The position numbers and the translations under genes are program-made. The notes beneath the pieces are model-generated. The model worked only from the letters and a program-made list of their open reading frames with translations. It was not told the DNA's origin and made no database searches. From contig CAMGYJ010000004.1 in assembly GCA_946122785.1 (NCBI GenBank), forward strand, positions 9,818,150-9,882,149: a stretch of DNA of 64,000 nt. The letters are read 5' to 3'. The DNA is from Linum tenue (lineage: Eukaryota; Streptophyta; Magnoliopsida; Malpighiales; Linaceae). Positions 50,987-61,530 of this stretch are shown piece after piece (position 1 is the first letter of the stretch; the number at the start of each line of letters is the position of its first letter).

Positions 50987-53869
50987 TTATTGTGCTGGGA
51001 GGGGGAAGTTTTTCAATGATTCAATCTTTGCTTTATCAACTTCTATCCCCCTCGCCGAAATTCGATGACCAAGCACTATACCTTCCGTCACCATGAAGTG
51101 ACATTTTTCCCAGTTCAAGACTAGATTAGTCTCTTCACATCTCTGCAAAACTCTAGACAAGTTAGCCAAACAAATCTCAAAGCTAGTACCAAAAGTCGAG
51201 AAGTCATCCATGAAAACTTCAAGACTCGATTCTAACATGTCAGAGAATATGGCAGTCATGCACCGCTGAAAGGTTGCTGGTGCATTACATAATCCAAAAG
51301 GCATTCTATGATATGCAAAAACACCAAAAGGACATGTAAAAGCAGTTTTCTCTTGATCCTCCAGTGCTACTGGGATCTGAAAATAACCGGAGTAACCATC
51401 TAGGAAGCAGTAGTGAGAATGACCCGCTAACCGTTCGAGCATTTGATCAATAAAAGGAAGAGGGAAGTGATCCTTTCGGGTCGCCTCATTCAACTTCCTA
51501 TAATCTATGCATACTCTCCAGCCCGTAACAGTTCGGGTAGATATCATCTCATCCTTATCGTTTCTCACTACTGTCATTCCTCCCTTTTTAGGGACAACAT
51601 GCACGGGACTAACCCAAGTACTATCAGAGATAGGATAGATGATACCTGCATCCAATAGTTTCATTACCTCCTTTCGCACTACTTCTTTCATGTGCGGGTT
51701 TAGTCTCCGTTGTGCCTGGACGGAGGGCTTGGACTCCTCCTCTAGAAGGATCTTATGCATACAAAATGCTGGACTAATGCCTTTGATGTCGGCAATTGTC
51801 CAACCTAACGCCTGTATGTGCTGGCGTAAGACCTTCAAGAGCTCCTGTTCCTGCGAATCAGTCAGTGTAGCAGAAACAATCACAGGTAAAGTGGAGTTTT
51901 CCCCCAGATATGCATACTTAAGGTGACTAGGCAATGGTTTTAGTTCCAATTCCGGAGGCTCGATCCGAGATGGAACCATTTTCTTTGGAAACCTAGCCTT
52001 TTCATCACCTTCCACCCGCATAGGCAATGCCTCGAGCATTTGTGCCCTCTTTGACACGGTTAGCTCATCAAGTTCATTATCAGAATCATCAAACTCAGAA
52101 TCAGCATCATAGTCATTGTTCAAAATAGCATCAATGCATGATTCTATGACATCCACAGCAAACACATCACTAGAGTCATTAGGGTACTTACTTGCATGGT
52201 ATACATTGAATTTTACCTCTTCCCCACAGACTCTGAATGTCAGCTCGCCCTTTTGGACATCTATGAGAGCACCCCCCGTAGCTAGGAAGGGTCTCCCAAG
52301 AATGAGAGGTACTTCCCTGTCCTCCTCCATCTCCAGAATGACGAAGTCGGCGGGGAAGATGAATTTCCCCACCTTCACTAGCACGTTCTCCACCACGCCT
52401 TTGGGGACCTTTACTGATCGATCAGCCAGCTGTAGAGTAATTCGAGTCGGCTTGATCACATCTTGGAGTCCCAGCTTCTTATAAACAGAATATGGCATGA
52501 GGTTTATGCCGGCTCCAAGATCACAAAGCGACTTTGTAAACTCTGTCTCACCAACAATACATGGGATGGTGAAGCTCCCTGGATCTTCCCTCTTCTCTGG
52601 CAATTTATTTTGGATAACAGCACTACACTCAGGTGTGAGTGTTACTTTCTCCAAATCAGTCCATTTTCTCTTCTTTGTCAACAATTCCTTAAGAAATTTG
52701 GCATAGGTGGGCATCTGCTCAAGAGCCTCAGCTAGCGGAATGTTGATGTGCAATTGCTTGAAGAGATTCACAAATTTTTTGAAGTTCGGGTCTTCCAGGG
52801 GCTTCATCAACCTTTGAGGGAATGGTGCGGGTGGGTCATAAGGTTTTAGCTCCTCCCTCTTCGCTTTTTCCTCTTCTGGTTTTGCACGGGCAGCATGCTT
52901 TTGCACAGGCAAACCGCTTTCATTTTGCCTGTGCAAGGCTGATTCTTCATTTTCTGCACCAGATCTTTCTCCCGGTGCTTCCTCTTCTGCCTCGGGTGCC
53001 TTTTTCGAGCTGCTAGGGTCTTCCAAGGCCTTCCCACTCCTCAATGTCACCGCCACAACTTTAGCATCTTTTGGATTCCTCTCGGTATTAGCCGGTAATG
53101 TCCCAGGAATCCTGCCCTGCATATCCGCCAGAGTTTGAGCCATCTGTCCCATCTGCCTCTCCATAACTAGCATAGACGATTGTAAATTATTGTTGATGGC
53201 TAGCTGTTGAGTGACAAATTGATCCAGTCCCTTCATATTATTGTCGGTTTTCTGCATGTGAGCCAGAAGCAATTCTTCAAGTTGTGGTTTCTTCTCTGGT
53301 TGAGGTGGAGGTTGTTGTTTCTGCAGGCCTGGAGGTGGAATGTTGCGAGCACCAGTTGGGTTGTTGTTCGCCCAGGAAAAGTTAGGATGCTTCCTCCATT
53401 GTGGGTTGTAGGTATTTGAGTACATACCTCTCTGGCCTTGATTTCTCTGATTGTTGATATAGTGCACATCTTCCATCTGATCAGCCACCAGTGGACATAG
53501 ATCCCTATGATGAGCACCTTCACATAATTCGCAATAAGCAACCTCCTCCTGTCTACCAAGAGCCAACTTAGCCAGCCTTCGTTCGAGTGCATCGAACTTG
53601 GAGTCCAGCTTATCATCAATCTTTGCTTCTAGACTTGCAACTCTGTCTATCTCATGCAAGCCTCCTCTCCTTCGAATGCCGGTCTCACTTCCCCATTCAG
53701 TATCTTCAGAGCATATCTTCTCCACCAGTTCATATGCTTCTGGTGCCTCCATTCTTGTGAAACCATTCCGGGAAGCATTATTCAGAGCATCTCGGTATTG
53801 TCTTCTGATTCCATTGAAGAAAATGGAGATCACGTTCCAATCTTCAAGACCGTGGCTCGGGCATCTCAT
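50987..53869 (-). CDS. Element D gag C-terminus, protease and reverse transcriptase
   Basis: The 960-codon open frame begins inside gag (the Met at 53869 is internal, since the frame is entered by a frameshift). A zinc-knuckle-like CELCEGAHHRDLC lies at residues 113-125, NPQWRKHPNFSW at 155-166, and the aspartic protease DLGAG at about 450, with VPLILGRPFLAT near 520. The RT extends from VPKKGGM (758) through RVCIDYRKLNEATRKDHFPL (783) and FLDGYSGYFQIP (821) to the catalytic FMDD (885-888). The end (ESLKNFPLPAQ) is an out-of-frame tail; the thumb and linker continue in the next frame from about 51020. A single inserted base near 53880 separates it from the gag start. Confidence 0.9.
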   Translation of the reverse strand: MRCPSHGLEDWNVISIFFNGIRRQYRDALNNASRNGFTRMEAPEAYELVEKICSEDTEWGSETGIRRRGGLHEIDRVASLEAKIDDKLDSKFDALERRLAKLALGRQEEVAYCELCEGAHHRDLCPLVADQMEDVHYINNQRNQGQRGMYSNTYNPQWRKHPNFSWANNNPTGARNIPPPGLQKQQPPPQPEKKPQLEELLLAHMQKTDNNMKGLDQFVTQQLAINNNLQSSMLVMERQMGQMAQTLADMQGRIPGTLPANTERNPKDAKVVAVTLRSGKALEDPSSSKKAPEAEEEAPGERSGAENEESALHRQNESGLPVQKHAARAKPEEEKAKREELKPYDPPAPFPQRLMKPLEDPNFKKFVNLFKQLHINIPLAEALEQMPTYAKFLKELLTKKRKWTDLEKVTLTPECSAVIQNKLPEKREDPGSFTIPCIVGETEFTKSLCDLGAGINLMPYSVYKKLGLQDVIKPTRITLQLADRSVKVPKGVVENVLVKVGKFIFPADFVILEMEEDREVPLILGRPFLATGGALIDVQKGELTFRVCGEEVKFNVYHASKYPNDSSDVFAVDVIESCIDAILNNDYDADSEFDDSDNELDELTVSKRAQMLEALPMRVEGDEKARFPKKMVPSRIEPPELELKPLPSHLKYAYLGENSTLPVIVSATLTDSQEQELLKVLRQHIQALGWTIADIKGISPAFCMHKILLEEESKPSVQAQRRLNPHMKEVVRKEVMKLLDAGIIYPISDSTWVSPVHVVPKKGGMTVVRNDKDEMISTRTVTGWRVCIDYRKLNEATRKDHFPLPFIDQMLERLAGHSHYCFLDGYSGYFQIPVALEDQEKTAFTCPFGVFAYHRMPFGLCNAPATFQRCMTAIFSDMLESSLEVFMDDFSTFGTSFEICLANLSRVLQRCEETNLVLNWEKCHFMVTEGIVLGHRISARGIEVDKAKIESLKNFPLPAQ

Positions 53870-54614
53870 TAGAAGCTCCTTTATAGCGCTCCCATGCCTC
53901 GGTCAAACTTTCATCCTCAGCTTGTTTAAAAGTGACAATTTCCTCTTGCCTCTTCATTGCCTTGGCAGGAGGAAAGTATTTGTCCAAAAAGGTCTTCTCA
54001 AGCTGACCCCATGTTGTGATGGAACCGGGTGTCAAGTTCTGGAACCAGTGTGATGCATTCCCTAGCAGAGAAAATGAGAACATCCGAAGACGGATGGCAT
54101 CATCAGACACAGCCGGGCTCTTCATAGTATCACAAATGCTTGCGAACCGGCGAAGATGTTCATGAGGATCCTCAGTGCTTGCCCCGGAGAAGGTGTACCC
54201 ATTAGTGATCATATTGATGAACGCTGGGGTAATCTCCATGTTTGCATCCCCAGCCGGAATGACCACACATGAAGCTCGGGCTCCAGTCCTCCGATTCAGA
54301 CGAGCCCTGATCGAACAATCCTGTTCTGCCATGATGACAGGCTCGATGATGCGCAGTGGTGGTGTCGGTGGTGTCGGGATGACAGGTGGTGAAACCTGCC
54401 TTCTCGGCTGACGATTCTGAGTTAGGGAAGGCCTAGGAGTTGTGGATGTGGTAGGCTGCTTCCCTAACTTGACCTGCTTCCTGTTCTGTCGGCAGGTCCT
54501 CTCTATCTCTGGATCAAGTGGCAGTAAATTGCCAGTCGTCCTCCTTGGCATGCACAAGGAGGATAAACCTGAAAAATTCACCTGCACACTAACACCCAGA
54601 TCAAAAAAGTTCAC
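53844..54614 (-). CDS. Element D gag N-terminal part
   Basis: The 256-codon frame holds the retrotransposon gag domain: FINMITNGYTFSGAS, EDPHEHLRRFASICDTMK, RLRMFSFSLLGNASHWFQNL and TWGQLEKTFLDKYFPPAKA. It ends out of frame at YKGASNEMPEPRS. Without one extra base near 53880 the sequence would read into the longer pol frame, as in element C's relatives. The usable start may be MAEQDCSIRARLN (Met near 54333) rather than the upstream Met. The protein would form the cytoplasmic particle that packages element RNA. Confidence 0.85.
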   Translation of the reverse strand: MNFFDLGVSVQVNFSGLSSLCMPRRTTGNLLPLDPEIERTCRQNRKQVKLGKQPTTSTTPRPSLTQNRQPRRQVSPPVIPTPPTPPLRIIEPVIMAEQDCSIRARLNRRTGARASCVVIPAGDANMEITPAFINMITNGYTFSGASTEDPHEHLRRFASICDTMKSPAVSDDAIRLRMFSFSLLGNASHWFQNLTPGSITTWGQLEKTFLDKYFPPAKAMKRQEEIVTFKQAEDESLTEAWERYKGASNEMPEPRS

Positions 54615-54646
54615 TCACAAAAATCAACAAAAATAAGGTATGGCAG

Positions 54647-54664
54647 TCCCCGGCAACGGCGCCA
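54647..54664 (-). other. Primer-binding site of element D (tRNA-Asp)
   Basis: The plus strand 'tccccggcaacggcgcca' equals the tRNA-Asp 3' end with CCA. It is separated from the 5' LTR by 'aaaact', exactly as in element A. Confidence 0.92.
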
Positions 54665-54670
54665 AAAACT

Positions 54671-55978
54671 TGATAGGGCAAAAGCGTAATGCCTTAATCC
54701 TATCTTGTAGTAAAACCGGAAATCCAGGTATCGTCTCTCAGGGACTGGTACAACCTTAAGTTCTATCAATTTTATGAGCAAACTATAAGTAAAGATGGTA
54801 GAATGAGACTAATTTCTAAAAGCCAAATAAACTAAACAAATTAACTAAATGAAAACAGTCGGGAGAAAATCAATGGAGAAAGCTCTGGGAGAAACACCGG
54901 GATTCACTACCTATCCTATCCAGATTAATTCACATATTCCAATCAATTTAATCCATATCTCTACAGCCAGGATATCACTACTGTGCTAGCTATCCCTGTC
55001 GGGAATTACTACGTACTAAATAATCAATTCAAATCCTACTGTCGTAGCTCAATGAATTAACTATTTAGCCTGAAGACCGATATCCCAATTAAGACCGCAT
55101 AGTACCTTATTTAATCCACTGTCGCTTCGATAAGTTACTATGTCACATGAAATAGGTTTAGTTATTAGGGTTTCACTGTCGCTAATAACCTAATTAACTA
55201 CGATTCATTGTATTGGTGGCCAGTCAACACAAAGCATTAAGAAATTTCATGCAATAGAGATTGGAAGAAAAGAATCATGAATCAATCCATCAAATCAAGA
55301 ACTAGCTACATCCTATGGTGTTTCCCCCAGAAATTGGGGTTTAGTTCATGACGAAATTAAGATAAAACATTAGGGTTTTGATCATCATGTTCTAAATCAA
55401 CAATACACAACTAGTTCGGTTCAGAAAATCCAACCAACTAATCGCTCTCGTTGAACTCAGCTCAAGCCGCCTTGCGAAAACTCGATCGTCGATCGCCCGA
55501 TGCTTTTCCAAGCCCCGCTGCGCTCGTTTGCCTCTGTCCTTTCTCCCTGAGATTTTTCGCCCCAGAATAATTCCCCCCTCCAATTAATTCTCACGCCCGC
55601 TTCCCCAAATAATTGCCTCCCCAGCAATTGTGTCCGCCCACTCCCTTGGCCCAAATCCGGCCCGTCCAATTAATTTGGCCCAAGGAATTCTCAAAGAAAA
55701 GTCCACCGCCAGCAAAAGGAGCCCAATCGAATGGGCTTTGGCCCATTTCATTAAGCCCATCCAGCTGGGCCTTGAGCCCAGCTTCGAGAATTGTTTGCCG
55801 GTGCAACTTCTTTTTCGTGTTTTCTTCACCTGTAATACATCAAACTCATGGCACTAGGCAGTAATGGTTTTTCAACCATTCTCGGGTTAGCGAGCCCTAA
55901 AATAGCACCAATTGGCTAAAACATACCACGGATAATCACATAAAGTCCAAGAATTCAATATGTTAAAGCCGATTATCA
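54671..55978 (-). repeat. 5' LTR of element D
   Basis: This 1308-bp LTR starts 'tgatagggcaaaagcg' and ends 'agccgattatca'. It differs from the other LTR at about nine positions plus a 3-bp indel ('ctcctcc' versus 'ctcc'). Confidence 0.95.
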
Positions 55979-55983
55979 ACAGG

Positions 55984-57846
55984 CATCGCAGGAGTTGAAT
56001 CTGGAGGAGCAGCTCGCCGAGCTAGATGAAGCTACGATCGAGGGGCGAGAGAAACCATTCAAGTCGATCCCTATCTCGCCCTGGATCGCCGCATCATTGG
56101 AGGAGCCACTAGAGTTGGAGCTTAAGCCCCTCCCCTCTCACTTGGAGTATGCATTTCTGCGGGAGAGGAATAAGCTCCCGGTCATTATCAGCTCGAATCT
56201 GACACCCGAGCAGAAGAGCAGGCTGGTGGCTCTGCTGCAGAAGTATGCCCGGGCCATGGCATGGAAGATAACAGACATCAGAGGCATTAGCCCATCCTTC
56301 TGCTCCCACAAAATTTTGAAGGAGGATGAGGTTAAGCCAGTCAGGCAGCCACAACGGAGATTGTCTCCTAACTTGGAGGCAGTGGTCCAGGCAGAGATTG
56401 TGAAGCTGATGGATGCAGGGATCATCTTTGCTATATCTGACAGCAAGTGGGTGAGCCCCACTCAGGTGGTCCCGAAGAAAGGCGGGATGACTCTGGTCCT
56501 GAATGAGAAGAACGAGCTGATCCCGATGCAGACCGTGACTGCCTGGAGAGTCTGCATCGATTACAGGCGTCTGAACGAGGCCACCAGGAAGGACCATTTT
56601 CCCCTACCTTTCATTGATCAGATGCTGGAGAGGTTGGTTGGCCATGAGTTTTATTGCTTCCTTGATGGCATGTCTAGTTATTTCCAAATTCCTATCGCGC
56701 CAGAGGATCAGGCGAAGACCACATTCACTTGCCCCTTCGGTACCTTTGCTTACTGGAGGATTCCATTTGGGTTATGTAATGCACCGGCGACTGACCTTCC
56801 AGAGATGTATGCTGGCGATCTTCGACCGAATGGTTGGAGAGATCATGGAAGTCTTCATGGACGACTTCTCGGTTTATGGAGACTCCTTCACTCACTGTCT
56901 CCATAACCTGGAACTTGTTATGAGAGGTGCGAGGAGACTAATCTGGCACTTAGCTGGGAGAAGTTTCATTTTATGGTTCGTGAGGGGATTGTGCTAGGGC
57001 ACAAGATCTCAAAAGTAGGGGATTGAGGTAGATCGCGCAAAGATTGAGAAGATTAGTAAGCTACCTCCTCCCATTTCTGTGAAGGGGATTCGCAGCTTTC
57101 TTGGTCATGAAGGCTTCTACCGGCGCTTCATCAAAGATTTCTCGAAGATTGCCCTGCCTCTGACCAAGCTGCTGGAGAAGGATGCACCATTCCAGTTCAC
57201 TCCTCAGTGCACAGCTGCATTCAAGACATTGAAGGAGAAGCTTACCCATGCACCCATCATGGTGACTTCTGCTGTCTCTTCCTTTTGAGCTGATGTGCGA
57301 TGCGAGTGACTATGCAGTCAGAGCAGTTCTGGGTCAGAGATGCGAGAAGCACTTCCAACCCATCTACTACGCGTCGAAGACCTTGAACGATGCACAGGAG
57401 AATTATACTACCACTGAGATGGAGCTACTCGCTGTGGTGTATGCATTTGATAAGTTCCGACCATATCTGGTTCTCTCCCATGTGGGGGTCTACACAGATC
57501 ACTCGGCGATTCTCTATCTGATGAGCAAGGCTGATGCAAAGCCTAGGCTCATGCGCTGGATCCTGCTTCTGCAGGAATTTGATATCGAGATCCGGGGCAA
57601 GAAGAGAGCCGAGAATGTTGCTGCAGATCATCTATCACGGTTGGAAGCCCATCCTGTGGACAACTTCGTGGAAGAGATAGATGACTCCATCCCGAGTGAG
57701 CGATTGTTGGCGATGACGTTGGTGGACAGCGTGGCCCCTTGGTATTCTGACCTTGCCAATTATCTGGTGGGCAAGCAGCTACCGAAGGGGATGGCCACTC
57801 ATGCAAAGCACAAGTTCTTCTCCGACTTGAAGCACTACTTCTAGGA
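55984..57846 (+). pseudogene. Element C reverse transcriptase and RNase H
   Basis: 55995-56800 is open and carries LELKPLPSHLEYAFL, VVPKKGGMTLV, RVCIDYRRLNEATRKDHFPL, FLDGMSSYFQIP and GLCNAPAT. A 4-nt insertion near 56798 shifts the frame, and the active site FMDDFSVYG continues in the next frame (about 56855). A second shift follows near 56930. 57079-57290 has IRSFLGHEGFYRRFIKDFSKI. RNase H (57293-57844) has [31 protein letters not shown] and AADHLSRL. It stops at HYF-TAG where relatives have Trp, then meets copia sequence. Confidence 0.88.
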
Positions 57847-58532
57847 GACTCTCAGGTTTCAATCTGGAGTTCCTTTGGAGTTTTGGAGTGATTGTGTTTT
57901 ACATGAAGTACATTTAATAACAGACTACCTACTGCTATACTGAAGAACAAAAGTCCCTATGAATTACTATACCAGACTCCACCTTTCTAGGTCATCTTAA
58001 GGTTTTTGGATGTTTGGCATATGCTGCCACATTGAGTAGTGGCAGAACCAAATTCCAGAGCAGAGCTGGACAAGCTATCTTCTTCCTTGGTTAGCCTCAT
58101 GGGATCAAAGGTTTCAAGTTGTTTGATCTGAAGACACACATGTGTTTTATCTCCAAAGATGTCATTTTTCATGATGATAATCTCCCCTTTCATGGCCAAG
58201 TTGATAAAACTGATGATGAAGAAGAGTTGTCTTTCCCTGACCTACTAGTTGTCCAATTTCCACTTATTCCTGATTCTCAGGCTCATGGGGGCCAACCTCC
58301 TTCTAATTCTATATCTGATGATGCAAGAACTCCCTCTAGTTCACAACATCAGAAATCACCAACTGTTGGTCGTATTTCTTGTTCTTCTGAACCTTCTACA
58401 TCATCAGCTTCACATGATTCCGAAGAAGAATTTAATGATGCTGAATTTGAGCCTGACTATCAGGAACCTGAAGATGAGTTACCACCTGGTGATGATCTTG
58501 TTGATGAAGATTTACTCATAGAACAGTAAGTT
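57847..58532 (+). pseudogene. Element F integrase C-terminus and linker
   Basis: ETLRFQSGVPLEFWSDCVL is the usual copia motif just after the integrase core. After frameshifts come GFWMFGIC-like sequence and, from 58119, FDLKTHMCFISKDVIFHDDN, the end of the integrase-side conserved region. An acidic, Ser/Pro-rich linker follows (DDEEELSFPDL, SASHDSEEEFNDAEFE) that normally precedes the RT. Confidence 0.75.
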
Positions 58533-59620
58533 CTCGGGAGCTCGTTTTACAGGAAGCTTGTGCAGGAAATGCTACCAGGAGTGAATGATTTTCGTTGAAA
58601 CAATTATGGAAGAAGTTGATCCCTAGTAAAGTGTGCTTTTTTATGTGGATGGTTTTTCATAACAAGACACTCACAGTTGACAGCTTGAAGAGGAGAGGGT
58701 GGTCTATGGCCAACAGATGTTGTCTCTGTTGTAAAAATGAAGAATCCTTTAATCACTTACTGGTGGAGTGTGAGTTCGTGAATGAAGTGTGGAGAATTAT
58801 CAACAGGGTTATCGGTGTTGTCCTACCAAGACAGGGAGGTGAAACTAATAATCAAGCAACCCTCATTCCAAGACGGGAAACGACAGGGAGTGGTTTACAT
58901 ACTGTATCTTACATGTGGTTTGGTGGTTCGTGTGGTTGGAAAGGAATCAACGGGTTTTCGAAGAGAAGAAGTCGACTACCATCGGGGTGGCTAGAAGAGC
59001 AGCGAGGAATGCGATGGAATGGATGGTGTCCCATGGTCACATTGATAAAACTCAGGGTCAGGCTTGGCTGCACGAGAGCTTGTTGATCGGCTGATCCGTG
59101 GCGGCGAGGCCAGTCTTGGAGTTGTTGCAGGTCGGTTTGTACAGGTTGTTGCTCGCAAAGCTCTATCGAACATGTTGAATTGGGCAATGGCGCATGGCAA
59201 GATTGATAAAGAGGTTGGAGCCAGGCGTTTGCAGGACATGACTAGCAATCTTTGATTTCGGCTGCTGCTGATCTGTTGGATCGATGTTGGCTTGTGGTGT
59301 GCTTTGCTTCGGTTTGCTTCTTGCTTTTCCTGCTGTTTTTGTTTCTTTGTTCCGGTGTTTCTTGGTCGCTGCTTGGCAGCTGTTTGCCATTTGGTTCTTC
59401 TTCGACTGCTTTGGGCAGTCTTCTTGTGTGGGGGTACGGGGGAAGTCTGGTCTTCCTTGTACTGTTTTTCCCTCTTTGGGGCGTTCTTTGTTCTTGCTTT
59501 TTCCTTTCGATTTCTGTTTGTGATCAATCAGGTTGATCACTCTTTCCTGTACTGCTCTCTGACAGTCTCTTTCAGTTTGACTTGTTTTATTTTTAATGCA
59601 ATCACCCTTATCAAAAAATC
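58533..59620 (+). mobile_element. 5'-truncated LINE inserted in element F
   Basis: The zf-RVT part (58595-58800) reads LWKKLIPSKVCFFMWMVFHNKTLTVDSLKRRGW and CCLCCKNEESFNHLLVECEF with the C..C..H..C pattern. A 3' untranslated region ends in 'ccttatcaaaaaa'. The flanks share 'aagtt' (58528-58532 and 59621-59625). It is a different family from the LINE at 1163-6003 because the 3' ends do not match. Confidence 0.75.
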
Positions 59621-59625
59621 AAGTT

Positions 59626-61530
59626 AACCAGTATTGTATGGCTAACTACATTTCATATCATAATTTTACTCCTCAACAGAAATGATATGCCATGAGTCTC
59701 ACAACACTAACAGATCCACAGACTTACCAAGAGGCTGTTAAGGAGCATCACTGGGTCAAAGCAATGGAAGAAGAGTCAGATGCATTGATTTCAAATCATA
59801 CATAGGATCTTGTTGAATTACCACCTGGTAAGAGAGCCATAGGTTCTAAATGGGTGTACAAAACTAAGCTTAGACCTGATGGCCAATAGGAATGGCACAA
59901 AGAAAGAGTTGCTTCCAAAGGGTTTACACAGATATATGGCATCGAGTTCTTGGACACCTTCTCACCATTTGCCAAAATTAACACTGTCAAGACCTTGTTG
60001 GCAGTTGCAGCAACAAAGGATTGGGTAATGCATCAGATGGATGTCTCTAATGCATTTATGCATGGAGACCTTGATGAGGAGGTGTACATGGAACCACCCC
60101 CGTGTCTCCCAATATGATAAGCCCCAAACCGAGAAGCTTGTTGAACACAACCTGGAAATCAGATTTCTAAGCCAGAAAACAGAGTAACAGGGGAATAGAA
60201 GGATGGTTCGGAGTGCAACTTCAACACCACGATTGAGGTGATGACTCAATCGATACAAGGCTCGCTCGTTGTTGGCGATTTGAACCAAGCAACAAAGACA
60301 ATCCACGAGTTAAAAACTCAATGAACAAGTTCTTAATTGATTAACGTCCCACCATTACAATGGAGTTCTAGGCCTTTAAATAGACAAACTTAAACCTAAA
60401 TCAACTACAATTCGAAGAAGGAAAGACAATTAACTATACTACAGCTAAGGTAATAATTCCCAAACTAAAAAGGACTTCCAACTCGTCAATAATCCTCTTT
60501 CTTCTAGCTTACGTAAACTGCCTCCAAGACAGTGTCCATATCATCTCTTAAGCCCCTCGTTCACATCCCTCCAAGCGTCCATCTTTATCCAATTCCTTTC
60601 CTCTGTAGAAAAAAATACTTAATTTCATGTAGTGCAAAGAACCTCCCTTGAATCGACTCCATCTGCTCGGAATAGAGCTCCAAAGTGACCTTCCTGAACC
60701 TGCCTTCAGACTTAGCCAAATTCTGGCAGTTTGCCAGTTTTAAGGTAGCTACTTTGACGCCTTGAAACACAGCTTTAATGGCCTTGTATAAGCCCGAACC
60801 ATACGCCATATTAACAAGGAAGTTCTCATTTTCAAACCAACACCTTGAACTCTCATTTATACCAACCCAATCGGAAGATTCGAGCTCGCAAAGTAGGCTA
60901 CCCGAACTCGTTATAACACTTAGCCAAAAACTCAGGTTGCGCAAATGATTTGGCTTAACTTCTTGAACAAAAACTCGAGCTTGGAATGGAAGCAATTCAA
61001 GCTCATATCATAATAAGTGAAGGAAAAGTTTGTAGACTAAAAAATTCATTATATGGTTTGAAGCAAGCCAACAGGCATTGGTTTGCCAAGCTGACCAACT
61101 CACTCCTGAAGAATGGTTTTTCACAGTCCATATCAGATTATTCAATGTTTTCAAAGAAGGTACAAGGTAGAAGTGTTATTCTACTTGTTTATGTAGATGA
61201 TATAATACTTGTTGGAGAGAGGCTTGATGGCTTGGAATTTGTGAAGCTGTATTTGAGGAAGACTTTTAAGATCAAGGATCTGGGAACTTTAAAATATTTT
61301 ATGGGACTTGATATAGTGAGAAATGGTGAAGGAATTTATGTTAACCACAGAAAGTACTGCTCTGATATGCTTCAGGACACATGTAATGCAGATGCCAAAG
61401 AGACTCAAACTCCAATTGACATGGAAGTGAAGCTCAATTCCAGAGACGGGACTCCATTGGAGAATCCCAGTTGTTACAAAAGGTTGATTGGTAGGTAGCA
61501 TTACTTAACAATCTCAAGACTAGATATATG
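59626..61530 (+). pseudogene. Element F reverse transcriptase, split by a solo LTR
   Basis: First half: WVKAMEEE-type start ('HHWVKAMEEESDALIS'), LPPGKRAIGSKWVYK, FTQIYGIEFLDTFSP and HQMDVSNAFMHGDLDEEVYM, with several stops. Second half: GKVCRLKNSLYGLKQANRHWF, the catalytic LVYVDDIILVG (near 61190), LRKTFKIKDLGTLKYFMGLDI and the TPIDMEVKL start of the connection. It is truncated at RLDIS (about 61530). The intervening 0.9 kb has LTR features. Confidence 0.82.
60115..61010. repeat. Solo LTR inserted in element F
   Basis: TG...CA ends ('tgataagccccaaacc' to 'agctcatatca') and flanks 'caata' / 'taata' (4 of 5 identical) fit an LTR insertion of 896 bp. RT sequence is continuous across it when removed. 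A 136-codon minus-strand ORF (60995-60585) inside has no recognisable domain; I do not call it a gene. Confidence 0.6.

Larger units (their letters stand above)
43378..55978 (-). mobile_element. Athila-like Ty3/gypsy retrotransposon D, nearly complete, 12.6 kb
   Basis: Two LTRs (1311 and 1308 bp), TG...CA ends, the target duplication 'acagg' (43373-43377 and 55979-55983), a tRNA-Asp primer site and a 3' polypurine tract are all present. Minus-strand order: 5' LTR, primer site, gag, protease, RT, RNase H, integrase, a GC-rich leader, a large additional ORF, a non-coding 3' region, and the 3' LTR. The extra 3' ORF is characteristic of the Athila lineage. I count about nine base differences and one 3-bp indel between the LTRs, so insertion is recent. 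A few frameshifts and four TAG stops disable it. Confidence 0.95.
40426..57846 (+). mobile_element. Athila-like Ty3/gypsy element C, truncated and split by D
   Basis: The LTR (40426-about 41345), gag and protease lie left of element D (to 43377). RT and RNase H lie right of it (55984-57846). The last five bases before D and the first five after it, 'acagg', are the target duplication. The LTR runs straight into gag without a primer site, so that part was deleted. The right end stops inside pol at a junction with a copia element. Confidence 0.8.
57847..61530 (+). mobile_element. Ty1/copia element F, fragmented
   Basis: Three blocks of one plus-strand copia pol remain: the integrase C-terminal part and linker (57847-58532), the RT N-terminal half (59626-60114) and the RT C-terminal half (61011-61530). 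A LINE and a solo LTR separate them. No LTR of F itself is seen. The left end abuts element C directly. Confidence 0.8.

Noticed and set aside
44294..55864. Overlapping ORFs of about 70-83 codons near 44300-44570 and 55590-55860
   Set aside because: These are the two LTRs of element D; both strands are open by chance in a GC-richer part.
59252..59536. Hydrophobic plus-strand ORFs at 59252-59627 as membrane proteins
   Set aside because: They fall in the T-rich 3' untranslated region of a LINE; overlapping frames all look hydrophobic because of TTT/TTG codons.
60585..60995. 136-codon minus-strand gene
   Set aside because: It lies inside a solo LTR with no recognisable domain; the LTR borders explain the region better.
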